Made by a program: the position numbers and the translations under genes. From positions 1 to 56,209 of the forward strand of contig CADEDE010000010.1 of NCBI GenBank assembly GCA_902825995.1: a DNA stretch of 56,209 nucleotides, read 5' to 3'. The notes beneath the pieces were generated by a model. That model saw only the letters and a program-made list of their open reading frames with translations, was not told the origin of the DNA and searched no databases. Origin of the DNA: an uncultured Burkholderiales bacterium (GTDB lineage Bacteria > Pseudomonadota > Gammaproteobacteria > Burkholderiales > Burkholderiaceae_C). Each line of letters starts with the position of its first letter. The stretch's first letter is position 1. Positions 1 to 18,044 of the stretch are shown in pieces.

Positions 1-49
1 GTGGCGGTGCGGAGCATAGCAGGATGAGTCATACTAAGTTAGCTCTTAT

Positions 50-86
50 GCCCCTCGGGGGGCCGCGAACGAAGTGAGCTTGGGGG

Positions 87-89
<3 letters not shown>
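50..89. repeat. Palindromic intergenic repeat, copy A (3' of dapE)
   Basis: GC-rich element that begins at the TGA stop codon of dapE (read on the minus strand) and continues with a run of C, a GCTCACTTCG-type segment and a CCCC/GGGG hairpin (51-54 pairing with 57-60). It has the same architecture as copy B at 32976-33050: TGACC, C-run, a short region around CTTCG, then a C-run/G-run hairpin. Its place directly after a stop codon suggests a transcription terminator or mRNA 3'-end element. I recall similar repeats as common in Comamonadaceae-type genomes; copy number cannot be checked here. Nothing is recognisable in bases 1-49. Confidence 0.55.
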
Positions 90-2446
<2,357 letters not shown>

Positions 2447-2480
2447 AGCCTGCCGCTCCTGGGGATCGCGCCGTGCAGCT

Positions 2481-3302
2481 TTACGCGCGCAGCAATTCGT
2501 TGATGCTCGTCTTGGCCCGCGTTTGCGCATCGACCTTCTTGACGATCACGGCACAGTACAACGAGTACTTGCCGTCGGCACTGGGCAAATTACCGGAAAC
2601 CACGACCGAGCCCGCCGGGATGCGGCCATAGCTCACCTCGCCCGAGGCGCGGTCGTAGATCTTGGTGCTTTGGCCGATATACACGCCCATGCTGATGACC
2701 GAGTTTTCTTCGACGATCACGCCTTCGACGACTTCGCTGCGCGCGCCGATGAAGCAGTTGTCTTCGATGATCGTCGGACTCGCCTGCACCGGCTCGAGCA
2801 CGCCGCCGATGCCCACGCCGCCCGACAGGTGCACGCCTTTTCCGATCTGCGCGCACGAGCCCACAGTGGCCCAGGTATCGACCATCGTGCCCTCATCGAC
2901 ATAGGCGCCGATATTCACGTAGCTCGGCATCAGCACCACATTCTTCGCCAGGTAGCTGCCGCGCCGCGCCACCGCCGGCGGCACCACGCGCACGCCGGTG
3001 GCGCGCATGGCGGCCTCGTCGAGGTGGGCGAATTTGGTCTCCACCTTGTCGAAGAAGCCCAGGTCGCCGGCCCGCATGAGCTTGTTCTCGTTGAGCCGGA
3101 AACTCAGCAGCACGGCCTTCTTGATCCACTGGTTCACCGTCCATTGGCCCACGCCCTGGCGCTCGGCGACGCGGATGCGCCCCGCGTTCAGGTCGGCGAT
3201 CACGCGCTCGACGGCTTCGCGCAATTCGGGCGCATTGACGTTGTCGAGCGAAGCGCGCGATTCCCAGGCCAGGTCGATGATGGATTGAAGTTGTTGGGTC
3301 AT
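2481..3302 (-). CDS. dapD: Tetrahydrodipicolinate N-succinyltransferase DapD
   Basis: 273-aa acyltransferase that transfers succinyl from succinyl-CoA to tetrahydrodipicolinate, committing to the succinylase branch of lysine/mDAP synthesis. The N-terminal helical part ([14 protein letters not shown]) is followed by left-handed beta-helix hexapeptide repeats ([37 protein letters not shown]) and the C-terminal [12 protein letters not shown] segment. Length matches the family (~274 aa). The ATG overlaps the dapC stop as ATGA, so the two are probably translationally coupled. Confidence 0.97.
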   Translation of the reverse strand: MTQQLQSIIDLAWESRASLDNVNAPELREAVERVIADLNAGRIRVAERQGVGQWTVNQWIKKAVLLSFRLNENKLMRAGDLGFFDKVETKFAHLDEAAMRATGVRVVPPAVARRGSYLAKNVVLMPSYVNIGAYVDEGTMVDTWATVGSCAQIGKGVHLSGGVGIGGVLEPVQASPTIIEDNCFIGARSEVVEGVIVEENSVISMGVYIGQSTKIYDRASGEVSYGRIPAGSVVVSGNLPSADGKYSLYCAVIVKKVDAQTRAKTSINELLRA

Positions 3303-4501
3303 GACAGGCTTTGTGTGTAGGAGACGATGCGCCGGGCGGCCGCCACGCATTCATCGACGCCCGCCACCAGCGCCAGGCGGATGCGCCCGCTGCCGGGGTT
3401 GAGGCCATGCGCCTGCCGCGCCAGCAGGCTGCCCGGCAGCACCTGCACATTGTATTGAGCGAGCAGGCCGCGCATGAAGGCGATGTCGTCCCTGCCCCGG
3501 GTTCCGGCCCACAGGTAGAAGCCGGCATCCGGCAGCGCCACATCCAGCACCGGCGCCAGCAGCGGCGTGACCTGCGCGAATTTGGCGCGGTAAAGCTCGC
3601 GGTTGGCAAGCACATGGGCTTCGTCGTTCCAGGCCGCGATGCTGGCGGCTTGCACCACCCCGCCCATCGCGCTGCCGTGGTAGGTGCGGTAGAGCAGAAA
3701 TTGCTTCAGCAGCGCCGCATCGCCGGCCACGAAACCCGAGCGCAGGCCCGGCACATTGCTGCGCTTGGACAGACTCGTCAGCATGACCAGGCGCTTGAAA
3801 TCGCCGCGGCCCAGGGCCTGCGCCGCCTGTAGCGCGCCAAGGGGTGGGGCCTGCGGCGCATCGCGGAAATAAATTTCGCTGTAGCACTCGTCGCTGGCGA
3901 TGACGAAACCGTGGCGGTCCTGCAATTCGAACAATGCGCGCCACTCTTCGAGCGGCATCACCGCGCCGGTCGGGTTGCCCGGCGAGCAGACGTAGAGCAG
4001 CTGCGTGCGCGACCAGGTGGCGGCGTCGATTTGGGCCCAATCGGCAGTAAAGTTTCGCGCCGGGTCGCTGTTGGCGAACGCCGTCTGCGCGCCGGCCAGC
4101 AACGCCGCGCCTTCGTAGATTTGATAGAAGGGGTTCGGGCAAACCACGGTGGCGCCGGGTTGCGTCGGGTCGATCACGGTTTGCGCCAGAGCAAAGAGCG
4201 CCTCGCGCGAGCCGTTCACCGGCAGCACCTGGGTCGCGGCATCCAGCGTGACGCCATAGCGCCGCTGCACCCAGGCCGCGCAGGCCTCGCGCAAGCGCGG
4301 CTCGCCCGCGGTGGCCGGGTACTTGGAGAGCGCCTGCAGATTCCCCCGCAGCGCGTCTTCGATGAGGGCCGGCGCGGCATGTCGCGGCTCGCCGATCCCC
4401 AGGCCGATCGCGCGGTGCGCGGGCGAGGGCAGGATATCGGCGGTGATTGCGCGCAGGCGTTCGAATGGGTAGGGTTGCAGGCGCGTCAACAGCGGGTTCA
4501 T
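3299..4501 (-). CDS. dapC: Succinyldiaminopimelate transaminase DapC
   Basis: 400-aa class I/II PLP aminotransferase that converts N-succinyl-2-amino-6-ketopimelate to N-succinyl-LL-diaminopimelate. Visible are the N-terminal [16 protein letters not shown] typical of betaproteobacterial DapC, the substrate-arm GLGIGEPRH, the PLP-binding [21 protein letters not shown], and the Schiff-base lysine in [16 protein letters not shown]. Function follows from the family and from dapD and dapE directly downstream. ATG codons at 4513 and 4510 are alternative starts. No good Shine-Dalgarno is present at any of the three; a -10-like hexamer lies just upstream (4509-4514). Confidence 0.94.
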   Translation of the reverse strand: MNPLLTRLQPYPFERLRAITADILPSPAHRAIGLGIGEPRHAAPALIEDALRGNLQALSKYPATAGEPRLREACAAWVQRRYGVTLDAATQVLPVNGSREALFALAQTVIDPTQPGATVVCPNPFYQIYEGAALLAGAQTAFANSDPARNFTADWAQIDAATWSRTQLLYVCSPGNPTGAVMPLEEWRALFELQDRHGFVIASDECYSEIYFRDAPQAPPLGALQAAQALGRGDFKRLVMLTSLSKRSNVPGLRSGFVAGDAALLKQFLLYRTYHGSAMGGVVQAASIAAWNDEAHVLANRELYRAKFAQVTPLLAPVLDVALPDAGFYLWAGTRGRDDIAFMRGLLAQYNVQVLPGSLLARQAHGLNPGSGRIRLALVAGVDECVAAARRIVSYTQSLS

Positions 4502-4508
4502 GCAAGTC

Positions 4509-4514
4509 ATCATA
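4509..4514 (-). promoter_or_regulatory. Possible -10 hexamer for dapC
   Basis: On the minus strand TATGAT occurs 7 bases before the chosen dapC ATG. The expected transcription start would be at or next to the A of that ATG, giving a leaderless or nearly leaderless message, which fits the lack of a Shine-Dalgarno. No convincing -35 box is visible, so this is weak. Confidence 0.22.
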
Positions 4515-4556
4515 GGCGAGCACAGGGCCGCGGATCATGTTCACATGCATTGCCGG

Positions 4557-4985
4557 CTACAGCCGCCCGACGCAACCCGGGGCGCCGCAACGGCAGGCGA
4601 GCTTGCCTGCGTGGTGGGTCTGGCCGTAGTTCACGGTGATCTCCTCACCGACTGCAATCGAACCCAGCGCATAGAACTCGACGCGGCCCTGGCGGATGCA
4701 CAGGCGCGCGTTGGGGCGGCAGCTGTGGTTGGTATAGCGCATTGGATCGCTCGACTTCGAGAAATCGAGCGCCTTCCTGGCCGAAACCTCGACGATCATG
4801 ATGCGCTCGTGTCGCGTCGCGCGGATGCGCGCATCGGCCACGCTGATCGATTCGCCGCGGATCTCGCCGATCTTCAATCGTGGCGGGATGGCTTCGACGG
4901 CAAACGCGCCCTGGCCGTCGATACGGCTCGGTGCGACGGCGACGGCAAACTTCTGGTAGGCCGGCCGCGCGACGGCTTCAGTCAT
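4557..4985 (-). CDS. SET-domain lysine methyltransferase-like protein
   Basis: 142-aa small SET-domain protein. It shows the N-terminal beta segment ([21 protein letters not shown]), the pseudoknot motif [10 protein letters not shown], the closing EITVNYG and a Cys-rich post-SET tail ([10 protein letters not shown]) that would bind zinc. Bacterial SET proteins of this size are presumed S-adenosylmethionine-dependent protein-lysine methyltransferases; the target is unknown. The ATG at 4985 overlaps the queF stop region by 8 bases, so it is probably co-translated with queF. The upstream in-frame extension is only open frame inside queF. It precedes dapC by 55 bases in the same direction. Confidence 0.88.
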   Translation of the reverse strand: MTEAVARPAYQKFAVAVAPSRIDGQGAFAVEAIPPRLKIGEIRGESISVADARIRATRHERIMIVEVSARKALDFSKSSDPMRYTNHSCRPNARLCIRQGRVEFYALGSIAVGEEITVNYGQTHHAGKLACRCGAPGCVGRL

Positions 4986-5427
4986 CGACGGTGCTGGGCG
5001 GCAACTCGATGCGCGGTGCTGGCTTCCAGCCCTTCTTGCGGTATTCGGCGACGACATCGGTGTAGATGCCGCCGCGAACATTCCACACCGCGCTGATGCG
5101 GGCGAAGCGCGGCCGGGTCGCCTCGACGATATCGTCGAGGACGGTGTTGGTGACTTTCTCGTGGAACGCGCCTTCGTTGCGGTAGCTCCAGAAGTACATC
5201 TTCAAACTCTTCAGCTCAATGCACAGACGGTCGCAAACCATCTCGATCTGGAATCGCGCGAAGTCGGGTTGGCCGGTCAGCGGGCACAGGCAGGTGAACT
5301 CGTCGATCGCGAAGCGGATCGTGTAGTCGCGCTTGGGCGCAGGGTTGGCGAAGACCTGCAGATCCTTGCTCGGTGCGCTGGGCGGCGTGGCCGGTTTTGG
5401 GCGCTGTGCGGGGGGCGCTTTGGGCAT
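4978..5427 (-). CDS. queF: NADPH-dependent 7-cyano-7-deazaguanine reductase QueF
   Basis: Unimodular (type I) QueF of ~149 aa, which reduces preQ0 to preQ1 in queuosine biosynthesis for tRNA modification. The catalytic Cys lies in [13 protein letters not shown], and the QueF signature [20 protein letters not shown] follows. Length fits the short T-fold family. The ATG at 5427 is chosen; an in-frame TTG at 5445 would add six residues. The first ~25 residues are Ala/Pro-rich and not part of the fold. It is divergent from the PilZ gene with a ~120-base gap that holds a candidate promoter. Confidence 0.94.
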   Translation of the reverse strand: MPKAPPAQRPKPATPPSAPSKDLQVFANPAPKRDYTIRFAIDEFTCLCPLTGQPDFARFQIEMVCDRLCIELKSLKMYFWSYRNEGAFHEKVTNTVLDDIVEATRPRFARISAVWNVRGGIYTDVVAEYRKKGWKPAPRIELPPSTVDD

Positions 5428-5506
5428 GGCAGGCGAGGCGACCAAGGAGTGCTGGGGGCGGGGCGCGCGATGCTAGCACCCGTGTGAAGTGAGCGCGGTC
5501 GGCTGC

Positions 5507-5534
5507 ACATTACACTTGCCGCGAGGCTCGCCAA
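5507..5534 (-). promoter_or_regulatory. Candidate sigma70 promoter for queF
   Basis: On the minus strand a TTGGCG -35-like box (5534-5529) and a TAATGT -10-like box (5512-5507) are 16 bases apart. This predicts a start near 5500 and a ~70-base leader for queF. It is the best sigma70-like pair I see in the queF/PilZ divergent region. By-eye call only. Confidence 0.35.
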
Positions 5535-5548
5535 TTGCAGCAACGACG

Positions 5549-5926
5549 ATGACCGATCGCCCCTTCCCGATCTCGGAAGTCGGCGTGGAGGCGCGCACCG
5601 AGCCGCGCAGGCAGGTCGGCTGGCGCGGCCAAATCGTCACCGAAGACGGCCGCCGCTTGACCGTGCGCATCGTTGATATTTCATCGACGGGCGCGGGCTT
5701 CGTCGGCGACGACAAGCTGGCGCTGCGCCAGCCCGTGATTCTCGAAGTCCAGGTGCCGCGTCTGCCCGACATGGATGGGCACACCATCGAGCGTTGGCGG
5801 GCCACGGTGGCCTTCCAGATGTTCAAGGGCCGCACGCTGCGATCGGGCGTGAAATTCCAGGATCTGAGGCCCGAACAACAGGCCCTGCTCGAGGCCTGGG
5901 TCGGTAGGCGCCAGCACGCCGGGTAG
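5549..5926 (+). CDS. PilZ-domain c-di-GMP receptor-like protein
   Basis: 125-aa single PilZ domain. The c-di-GMP binding features are present: the RxxxR-type segment EPRRQVGWRG near residue 20 and the DxSxxG motif DISSTGAGF near residue 48. Such proteins bind cyclic di-GMP in the cytoplasm and usually influence motility, adhesion or polysaccharide output. The ATG at 5549 is chosen because conserved sequence begins just after it; the longer frame upstream enters the intergenic region. It is followed by smc after ~130 bases that contain a candidate promoter and a strong hairpin, so it is probably a separate unit. Confidence 0.9.
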   Translation: MTDRPFPISEVGVEARTEPRRQVGWRGQIVTEDGRRLTVRIVDISSTGAGFVGDDKLALRQPVILEVQVPRLPDMDGHTIERWRATVAFQMFKGRTLRSGVKFQDLRPEQQALLEAWVGRRQHAG

Positions 5927-5948
5927 GCGCCTGAATCGGTGCCCGCGG

Positions 5949-5957
5949 TGCTATCAT
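5949..5957 (+). promoter_or_regulatory. Possible extended -10 promoter for smc
   Basis: TGC followed by TATCAT forms an extended -10 motif. No good -35 is visible, as is common for extended -10 promoters. It would give a ~95-base smc leader containing the 6015-6045 hairpin. Confidence 0.3.
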
Positions 5958-6014
5958 CCGAGCCGCCCCCAGGCTCTCAAGACTGCGTGTTTTTTCCTTA
6001 CGAATCAATTACTT

Positions 6015-6045
6015 GGCCACGGCGACGGCTCTCGTCGCCGTGGCC
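6015..6045 (+). promoter_or_regulatory. Perfect 13-bp stem hairpin just upstream of smc
   Basis: GGCCACGGCGACG (6015-6027) and its exact reverse complement (6033-6045) flank a 5-base loop. The stem ends 15 bases before the smc ATG and is followed by CTTTG, not a T-run. It could terminate transcription from the PilZ gene or act in the smc leader by masking the start region, which has no clear Shine-Dalgarno. The inverted repeat is certain; its role is inferred. Confidence 0.6.
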
Positions 6046-6060
6046 CTTTGCGGCTCGCCC

Positions 6061-9576
<3,516 letters not shown>

Positions 9577-9605
9577 ATGACAGGTCGTTGCGTGGGCTTG
9601 AATTT

Positions 9606-9622
9606 CCTCTCCCTCGGAGAGG
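9606..9622 (+). promoter_or_regulatory. Small hairpin overlapping the zipA-like ribosome-binding site
   Basis: CCTCTCC (9606-9612) pairs with GGAGAGG (9616-9622) across a 3-base loop. The right arm is the purine-rich Shine-Dalgarno region of the gene starting at 9636. Folding would hide part of the ribosome-binding site. The repeat is visible; regulation is a guess. Confidence 0.35.
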
Positions 9623-9635
9623 GGGCGATACGGCC

Positions 9636-13635
<4,000 letters not shown>

Positions 13636-13645
13636 GGTAGCCTCG

Positions 13646-14182
13646 ATGGCCGTTCGCGAGATTCTGAAGATGGGCGATGCGCGCTTGCTGCGCTTGGCCG
13701 AGCCGGTGCGTGCCTTCGACACGCCCGAGCTGCAGGCCCTGATCGCCGACCTGTTCGACACCATGGAAGCCGCCAACGGTGCGGGCCTGGCGGCGCCGCA
13801 GATCGGCGAAAACCTGCAACTGGTGATTTTCGGTTTCTCGAACAATGCGCGCTACCCGGATGCCGAACCGGTGCCGCGCACGGTGCTCATCAACCCGGTC
13901 ATCGAGCCGATCGGCGATGCAGAAGAAGAAGGCTGGGAAGGCTGCCTCTCGGTGCCGGGCCTGCGCGGCGTGGTGCCGCGCTTCGCGCGCATCCGCTATC
14001 GCGGCTTCGACCCCTCGGGGCAGCGCATCGAGCGCGAAGTGCAGGGCTTTCACGCCCGCGTCGTGCAGCATGAGGTCGATCACCTGATCGGCCGCCTGTA
14101 CCCGACGCGGATGCGCGATATGTCCAAGCTCGGCTACACCAGCGTGCTCTTTCCCGATCTCGACGCCGAACCCGAAGACTGA
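13646..14182 (+). CDS. def: Peptide deformylase
   Basis: 178-aa metalloenzyme that removes the N-formyl group from nascent proteins. The three family motifs are clear: [18 protein letters not shown] (metal-ligand Cys) and QHEVDHLIG (two His ligands and the catalytic Glu). The ATG at 13646 follows a GAGGT Shine-Dalgarno that overlaps the end of the kinase gene; the longer open frame upstream only shadows that gene. It is not in the common def-fmt order. It is probably one of two or more deformylases in the genome. Confidence 0.96.
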   Translation: MAVREILKMGDARLLRLAEPVRAFDTPELQALIADLFDTMEAANGAGLAAPQIGENLQLVIFGFSNNARYPDAEPVPRTVLINPVIEPIGDAEEEGWEGCLSVPGLRGVVPRFARIRYRGFDPSGQRIEREVQGFHARVVQHEVDHLIGRLYPTRMRDMSKLGYTSVLFPDLDAEPED

Positions 14183-14291
14183 GAACCGTGCCCACTCTGT
14201 AAAGCGATGTGAACGGGTCAGCCGCAACTGCCCTGCCTGCGTTGAACAAACCGCCAGCGCCTTGCCGGCGCGCGCCCCAGAGGAGACCAAA

Positions 14292-16193
14292 ATGCCCCCA
14301 GGCATCCGCATCGCAAACCCGCGTGTGATCTTCAACCACCTGGCCGCGCTTGCGCTGGCCGCCGCCGCGCTGCTGGCCCCCTTCTCGGCCTGGGCCGACC
14401 CGCCGGGCCGTGTCGGACGCATCGCCCAATCCAGCGGTACGGTGTGGCTCTTCGATATCGAGCAAAACGAATGGGTCGCTGCCGTGCGCAACCGCCCGCT
14501 GACCAGCGGCGACCGCCTCTCCGCCGAGCGCGATGCGCGCGCCGAATTGAGCATCGGCTCGGCCACCGTGCGCCTGGACGGCGGCAGCGAACTCGAAATC
14601 ACCGAGCTCAACGACGACCGCGTGCGCCTGCACCTGCGCAACGGCAGCCTGGCCTTGCGCCTGCGCAGCGCCGAGTCGGTGCGCGAATTCGCGGTCACCA
14701 CGCGCGAAGGCCGCTTCGATCCGCTGCGCAGCGGCCACTACCGCATCGACCAGGAAGACAACGGCAGCTTCGCCGGCGTGATCGCCGGTGCCTTGCGCTT
14801 CGAGGCCCGCGACAGCGCCCTGGAAATCAACGCCGGCCAGCGCGCCGAATTCTGGAGCGAGCGCGGGGTCACCCATTACAGCTGGTCGGTTTTGCCGAAC
14901 GACCGCTTCGCCGATTGGGTCGCGCAGCAGGATCGGCAGGATGAGCGCGACGCCCGCCGCCGCCCCTATGTGTCGCCCGAAATGACCGGCGCCGAAGACC
15001 TGGATCGCTATGGCGACTGGGATCGCCACCCCGAGTACGGCACGCTCTGGTACCCGCGCGGCATCGAGCCGGGCTGGGCGCCTTACCGCTACGGCCATTG
15101 GGCCTATATGCAGCCCTGGGGCTATACCTGGGTCGATGACGCGCCCTGGGGCTTCGCGCCCTTCCACTACGGGCGCTGGGTCTGGTGGCAGGGCCGCTGG
15201 GCCTGGGCCCCGGGCCAATATGTCGCGCGCCCGGTCTATGCACCGGCCCTGGTGGCCTGGATCGGCGGCCCGCATGTCAGCATCGGCATCAATATCGGCG
15301 GCGGCCCGTCGGTGGGCTGGGTGCCGCTGTCGCCGCGCGAGGTCTATCGGCCGTACTACAACGTGACGAATGTCTATGTCACGAATATCAACAGCCCGTA
15401 TCGCCGCTGGCATGCCCCCGAGCGGCCCGGCCAGCCAGTGCGCACCGGCCCGATCATGTACAGCAACCAGGGTGTGCCGGGCGGCGTGACCGTGGTCTCG
15501 CAGGATGTGCTGCGCGAACGCCGGCCGATCGGCAATGCGGTGATCGCGCCGGTCGATCCGCGCACCATTCAACGCTGGCAGACCCAGCCATTGCAACCGG
15601 CACAGCCGCAGCAGCCGGGAGCGCGCGGCAACGAGCGTCGGCCACATGACAATGCGCCCCCGCCCCCGCCCCCACCCGCGCCGCGCGTCGTCGCGACACC
15701 CGGCGCCGCCGCTCCGGCAGTGCCTGCCGCGCCGGGCACCATGCGCCGCACGCCCTGGGGCCAACCGACAGCGCCGGTGCGCGCCCCCGTTCACCCTGAG
15801 CCCGATATTCAGCGCGGTGCGGTCGAGCGCCAACCCGGCCGGCCGCCGCTAGGCGATGGGCGTGGCGAGCGCCCCGTGATCGCGCCGGTTGCGCCCGTTA
15901 CGCCGGTGGCACCTGCCGCGCCGGTGGTGCGCGCGCAGCCGCAGGAACGCCGTGTGCCTGGGCCAGACGCCGGCCGCCCCGACCCGCGCCGCGCCGCACC
16001 GCCGCAGGCCGCGCAGCCGCAGGTTGCGCAGCCTGTGCCAGCCGCCCAGGTGCAGAAGCCGGTGCATGCCGTTCGCGGGCCAGGGCATGAGCGCGATGCC
16101 CAGCGCGGCCAAGCGCCCAAGGAGGCCAACGAGCGCGGCGAGCGCGAGGAACGCCCCGGCCGCCGCGATCCGCGCGCGCAGCAGAACCAGTGA
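14292..16193 (+). CDS. DUF6600/FecR-like exported protein with Trp/Tyr-rich repeats and Pro-rich tail
   Basis: 633-aa exported protein of unknown function. A signal peptide (hydrophobic LAALALAAAALLAPFSAWA, cleavage before DPP) is followed by a FecR-like beta domain (roughly residues 40-200, with GTVWLFD and GDRLSAERDARAEL). Next comes a striking aromatic block around residues 240-320 where short units such as YGHWAYMQPWGYTWVDD, APWGFAPFHYGRW and WWQGRWAWAPG repeat. The final ~230 residues are Pro/Ala/Gln-rich and probably disordered. This layout matches DUF6600 proteins. The ATG follows a strong AGGAGA Shine-Dalgarno. The ~110 bases before it hold no clear promoter. Confidence 0.85.
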   Translation: MPPGIRIANPRVIFNHLAALALAAAALLAPFSAWADPPGRVGRIAQSSGTVWLFDIEQNEWVAAVRNRPLTSGDRLSAERDARAELSIGSATVRLDGGSELEITELNDDRVRLHLRNGSLALRLRSAESVREFAVTTREGRFDPLRSGHYRIDQEDNGSFAGVIAGALRFEARDSALEINAGQRAEFWSERGVTHYSWSVLPNDRFADWVAQQDRQDERDARRRPYVSPEMTGAEDLDRYGDWDRHPEYGTLWYPRGIEPGWAPYRYGHWAYMQPWGYTWVDDAPWGFAPFHYGRWVWWQGRWAWAPGQYVARPVYAPALVAWIGGPHVSIGINIGGGPSVGWVPLSPREVYRPYYNVTNVYVTNINSPYRRWHAPERPGQPVRTGPIMYSNQGVPGGVTVVSQDVLRERRPIGNAVIAPVDPRTIQRWQTQPLQPAQPQQPGARGNERRPHDNAPPPPPPPAPRVVATPGAAAPAVPAAPGTMRRTPWGQPTAPVRAPVHPEPDIQRGAVERQPGRPPLGDGRGERPVIAPVAPVTPVAPAAPVVRAQPQERRVPGPDAGRPDPRRAAPPQAAQPQVAQPVPAAQVQKPVHAVRGPGHERDAQRGQAPKEANERGEREERPGRRDPRAQQNQ

Positions 16194-16211
16194 CGCCTGG
16201 CGCGCGTATCG

Positions 16212-16231
16212 AGCCCGCACAGTCGCGGGCT
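16212..16231 (+). terminator. Possible hairpin terminator after the DUF6600 gene
   Basis: AGCCCGC (16212-16218) pairs with GCGGGCT (16225-16231) across a 6-base loop. No T-run follows, so it is only terminator-like. It sits between the DUF6600 gene and the GTG of the next small gene. Confidence 0.3.
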
Positions 16232-16242
16232 AAGATCGGCGC

Positions 16243-16602
16243 GTGAACGGGCTCAGACTGCGCAGCTTGCTAAGCCGCCACCGCATCGCGGTGGCGTTTT
16301 GCCTGGCGCTGCTGCTGCCTTGTGGCCTCGCGGCGGCCTCGGCGCATCTGCTGTCGCATGTTGGCGCAGCGACCAGTTCGCAACCTGGCAGTGGCGATGG
16401 TGGTGCTGGCTTCGATGACGCGCGCTGCGATCTGTGCCTGGCCGCCACGGCGATCGGCACGCTGGCGCCGCCATCCGCGCGGCCCGCGCCCGGCCCTTCG
16501 GATGCGGTCTCCTCCAGACCGCAGGCAGCGCAGCGCACGGGCATCCGAATCGCGCCGCGGCTGGCCTACCGCAGCCGCGCGCCGCCCGTCGCTTCTCGCT
16601 GA
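16243..16602 (+). CDS. Small exported CxxC protein of unknown function
   Basis: 119-aa protein starting at GTG. A basic N-terminus and one hydrophobic segment (AVAFCLALLLPCGLAAASA) look like a signal peptide or anchor; after it come an exposed HLLSHVG and a CDLC pair near residue 63, then an Arg/Pro-rich tail. The His and CxxC residues could bind a metal. It resembles small DUF2946-type proteins that often precede outer-membrane transport genes, but I cannot confirm the family. It lies 77 bases before an outer-membrane barrel and the ZnuA/ZnuB genes, so a role in metal uptake is a reasonable inference. Confidence 0.55.
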   Translation: MNGLRLRSLLSRHRIAVAFCLALLLPCGLAAASAHLLSHVGAATSSQPGSGDGGAGFDDARCDLCLAATAIGTLAPPSARPAPGPSDAVSSRPQAAQRTGIRIAPRLAYRSRAPPVASR

Positions 16603-16679
16603 TCCTTTCCGCCCTCGGTGCGCGGCGCTCGCAATGCGCGCGCGCACCGGCCGTACAGATCGCCTGGAGAAGATTTCCC

Positions 16680-18020
16680 ATGCACCTCATTTTTCTTGCG
16701 AGCCTCGCGCTCGCACTGAGCGCTCCGTCCATCGCCGCGGCGCAGACCGCCGCGAACGAGATCGATACCTTGCGGCAGGAAATTGCCGCCATCCGCTCCG
16801 CCTATGAAGCCCGCCTGCAGGCGCTCGAGGCGCGCTTGAAAGCCGCGGAGGCGCGCCCGTCGAGCGGCACGCCCGCGCTGGCCGTCGCGCCACCTGCGGC
16901 GCCGGCTGTGCCGGCAAGCCCCGCGGCGCCGGCCGGCGCAGGCGCCAACGCTTTCAACCCGGCGATTTCGCTGATCCTGTCGGGCCTCTACACCCGCAGC
17001 TCGCGCGACCCGGCGCGCTACGCGATCAAGGGATTCGCGCTGGCGCAAGGCGCCGAGGCCGGCCCCGGTACGCGTGGCTTTGGCCTGGCCGAGACCGAAC
17101 TCGGCTTGTCGGCCAGCATCGACCCGTGGCTGAGAGGCGCGACGACGATCGCGCTGCATGGCGACGATGCGGTGTCGGTGGAAGAGGCCTACGTGCAGAC
17201 CACATCGCTCGGCGGCGGTTTGACATTCAAAGCCGGCCGCTTCTTCGCCGGCATCGGCTACCTCAACCCGCAGCACGCGCACAGCTGGGATTTCGTCGAT
17301 AACCCGTTGGCGTACCAGGCCATGCTGGGCACGCAATTGGGCGACGATGGCGTGCAGGCGAGCTGGCTCGCGCCGATCGATCGCTATGTCGAGTTGACGG
17401 CCAAGTTGGGCCGCGGCCGCGGCTTTCCCGGCAGTGACAGCGCGCGCAACGGCGCCGGCCGCTGGTCGCTGGCCGCGCACACGGGCGGCGATATCGGCGA
17501 TAGCCACGATTGGCGCGCGGGCTTGTCGGTATCGAGTGCCAAGGCCAATGCTTTGGCACTGATTTCGACCGATGCCGCGGGCAACATATCGACGAATCTT
17601 TTCAGCGGCAAAACCCGCGTCTGGATCGCCGATGCGGTGTGGAAATGGGCGCCGCAGGGCAACGCTACGCGGACCCATTTCAAATTGCAGGGCGAGTACC
17701 TGCGCAGCACGCGCAGCGGCAGCCTGGAGGACGACACCGGCGCGGTGAATGACGGCCGGGCCGTTCAATCCGGTTGGTATTTGCAGGGCATCTACCAGTT
17801 CATGCCGCGCTGGCGTGCCGGCCTGAGGGCCGAGCAGCTCGATGCCGGCGCCGGCCTGAAACCGCGCAAGACCACGCTGATGCTCGACTTCAACCCGAGC
17901 GAGTTCTCGCGTGTTCGCTTGCAACTCGCGCAGGACCGGGCGAATTTCGGCGCCGCCGATCGCCAGCTCTTCGTGCAATACCAGATGAGCCTGGGCGCGC
18001 ATGGCGCGCACGGCTATTGA
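16680..18020 (+). CDS. Outer-membrane beta-barrel protein linked to metal uptake
   Basis: 446-aa predicted outer-membrane protein. A signal peptide ending SIAAAQ is followed by a short coiled coil (about residues 24-57, EIDTLRQEIAAIRSAYEAR), an Ala/Pro linker and a ~340-residue barrel with alternating strands that ends QLFVQYQMSLGAHGAHGY. There is no plug domain or TonB box, so it is not a classical TonB-dependent receptor. The ATG follows GGAGA. It directly precedes znuA-like and znuB-like genes. I infer a porin-like channel or carrier for a divalent metal, probably zinc. Confidence 0.8.
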   Translation: MHLIFLASLALALSAPSIAAAQTAANEIDTLRQEIAAIRSAYEARLQALEARLKAAEARPSSGTPALAVAPPAAPAVPASPAAPAGAGANAFNPAISLILSGLYTRSSRDPARYAIKGFALAQGAEAGPGTRGFGLAETELGLSASIDPWLRGATTIALHGDDAVSVEEAYVQTTSLGGGLTFKAGRFFAGIGYLNPQHAHSWDFVDNPLAYQAMLGTQLGDDGVQASWLAPIDRYVELTAKLGRGRGFPGSDSARNGAGRWSLAAHTGGDIGDSHDWRAGLSVSSAKANALALISTDAAGNISTNLFSGKTRVWIADAVWKWAPQGNATRTHFKLQGEYLRSTRSGSLEDDTGAVNDGRAVQSGWYLQGIYQFMPRWRAGLRAEQLDAGAGLKPRKTTLMLDFNPSEFSRVRLQLAQDRANFGAADRQLFVQYQMSLGAHGAHGY

Positions 18021-18044
18021 CGCTCGCCGGATCGGAGAATCATC

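Noticed and set aside
1-49. Possible gene end at the window edge
   Set aside because: No coding frame with family resemblance could be supported in these bases.
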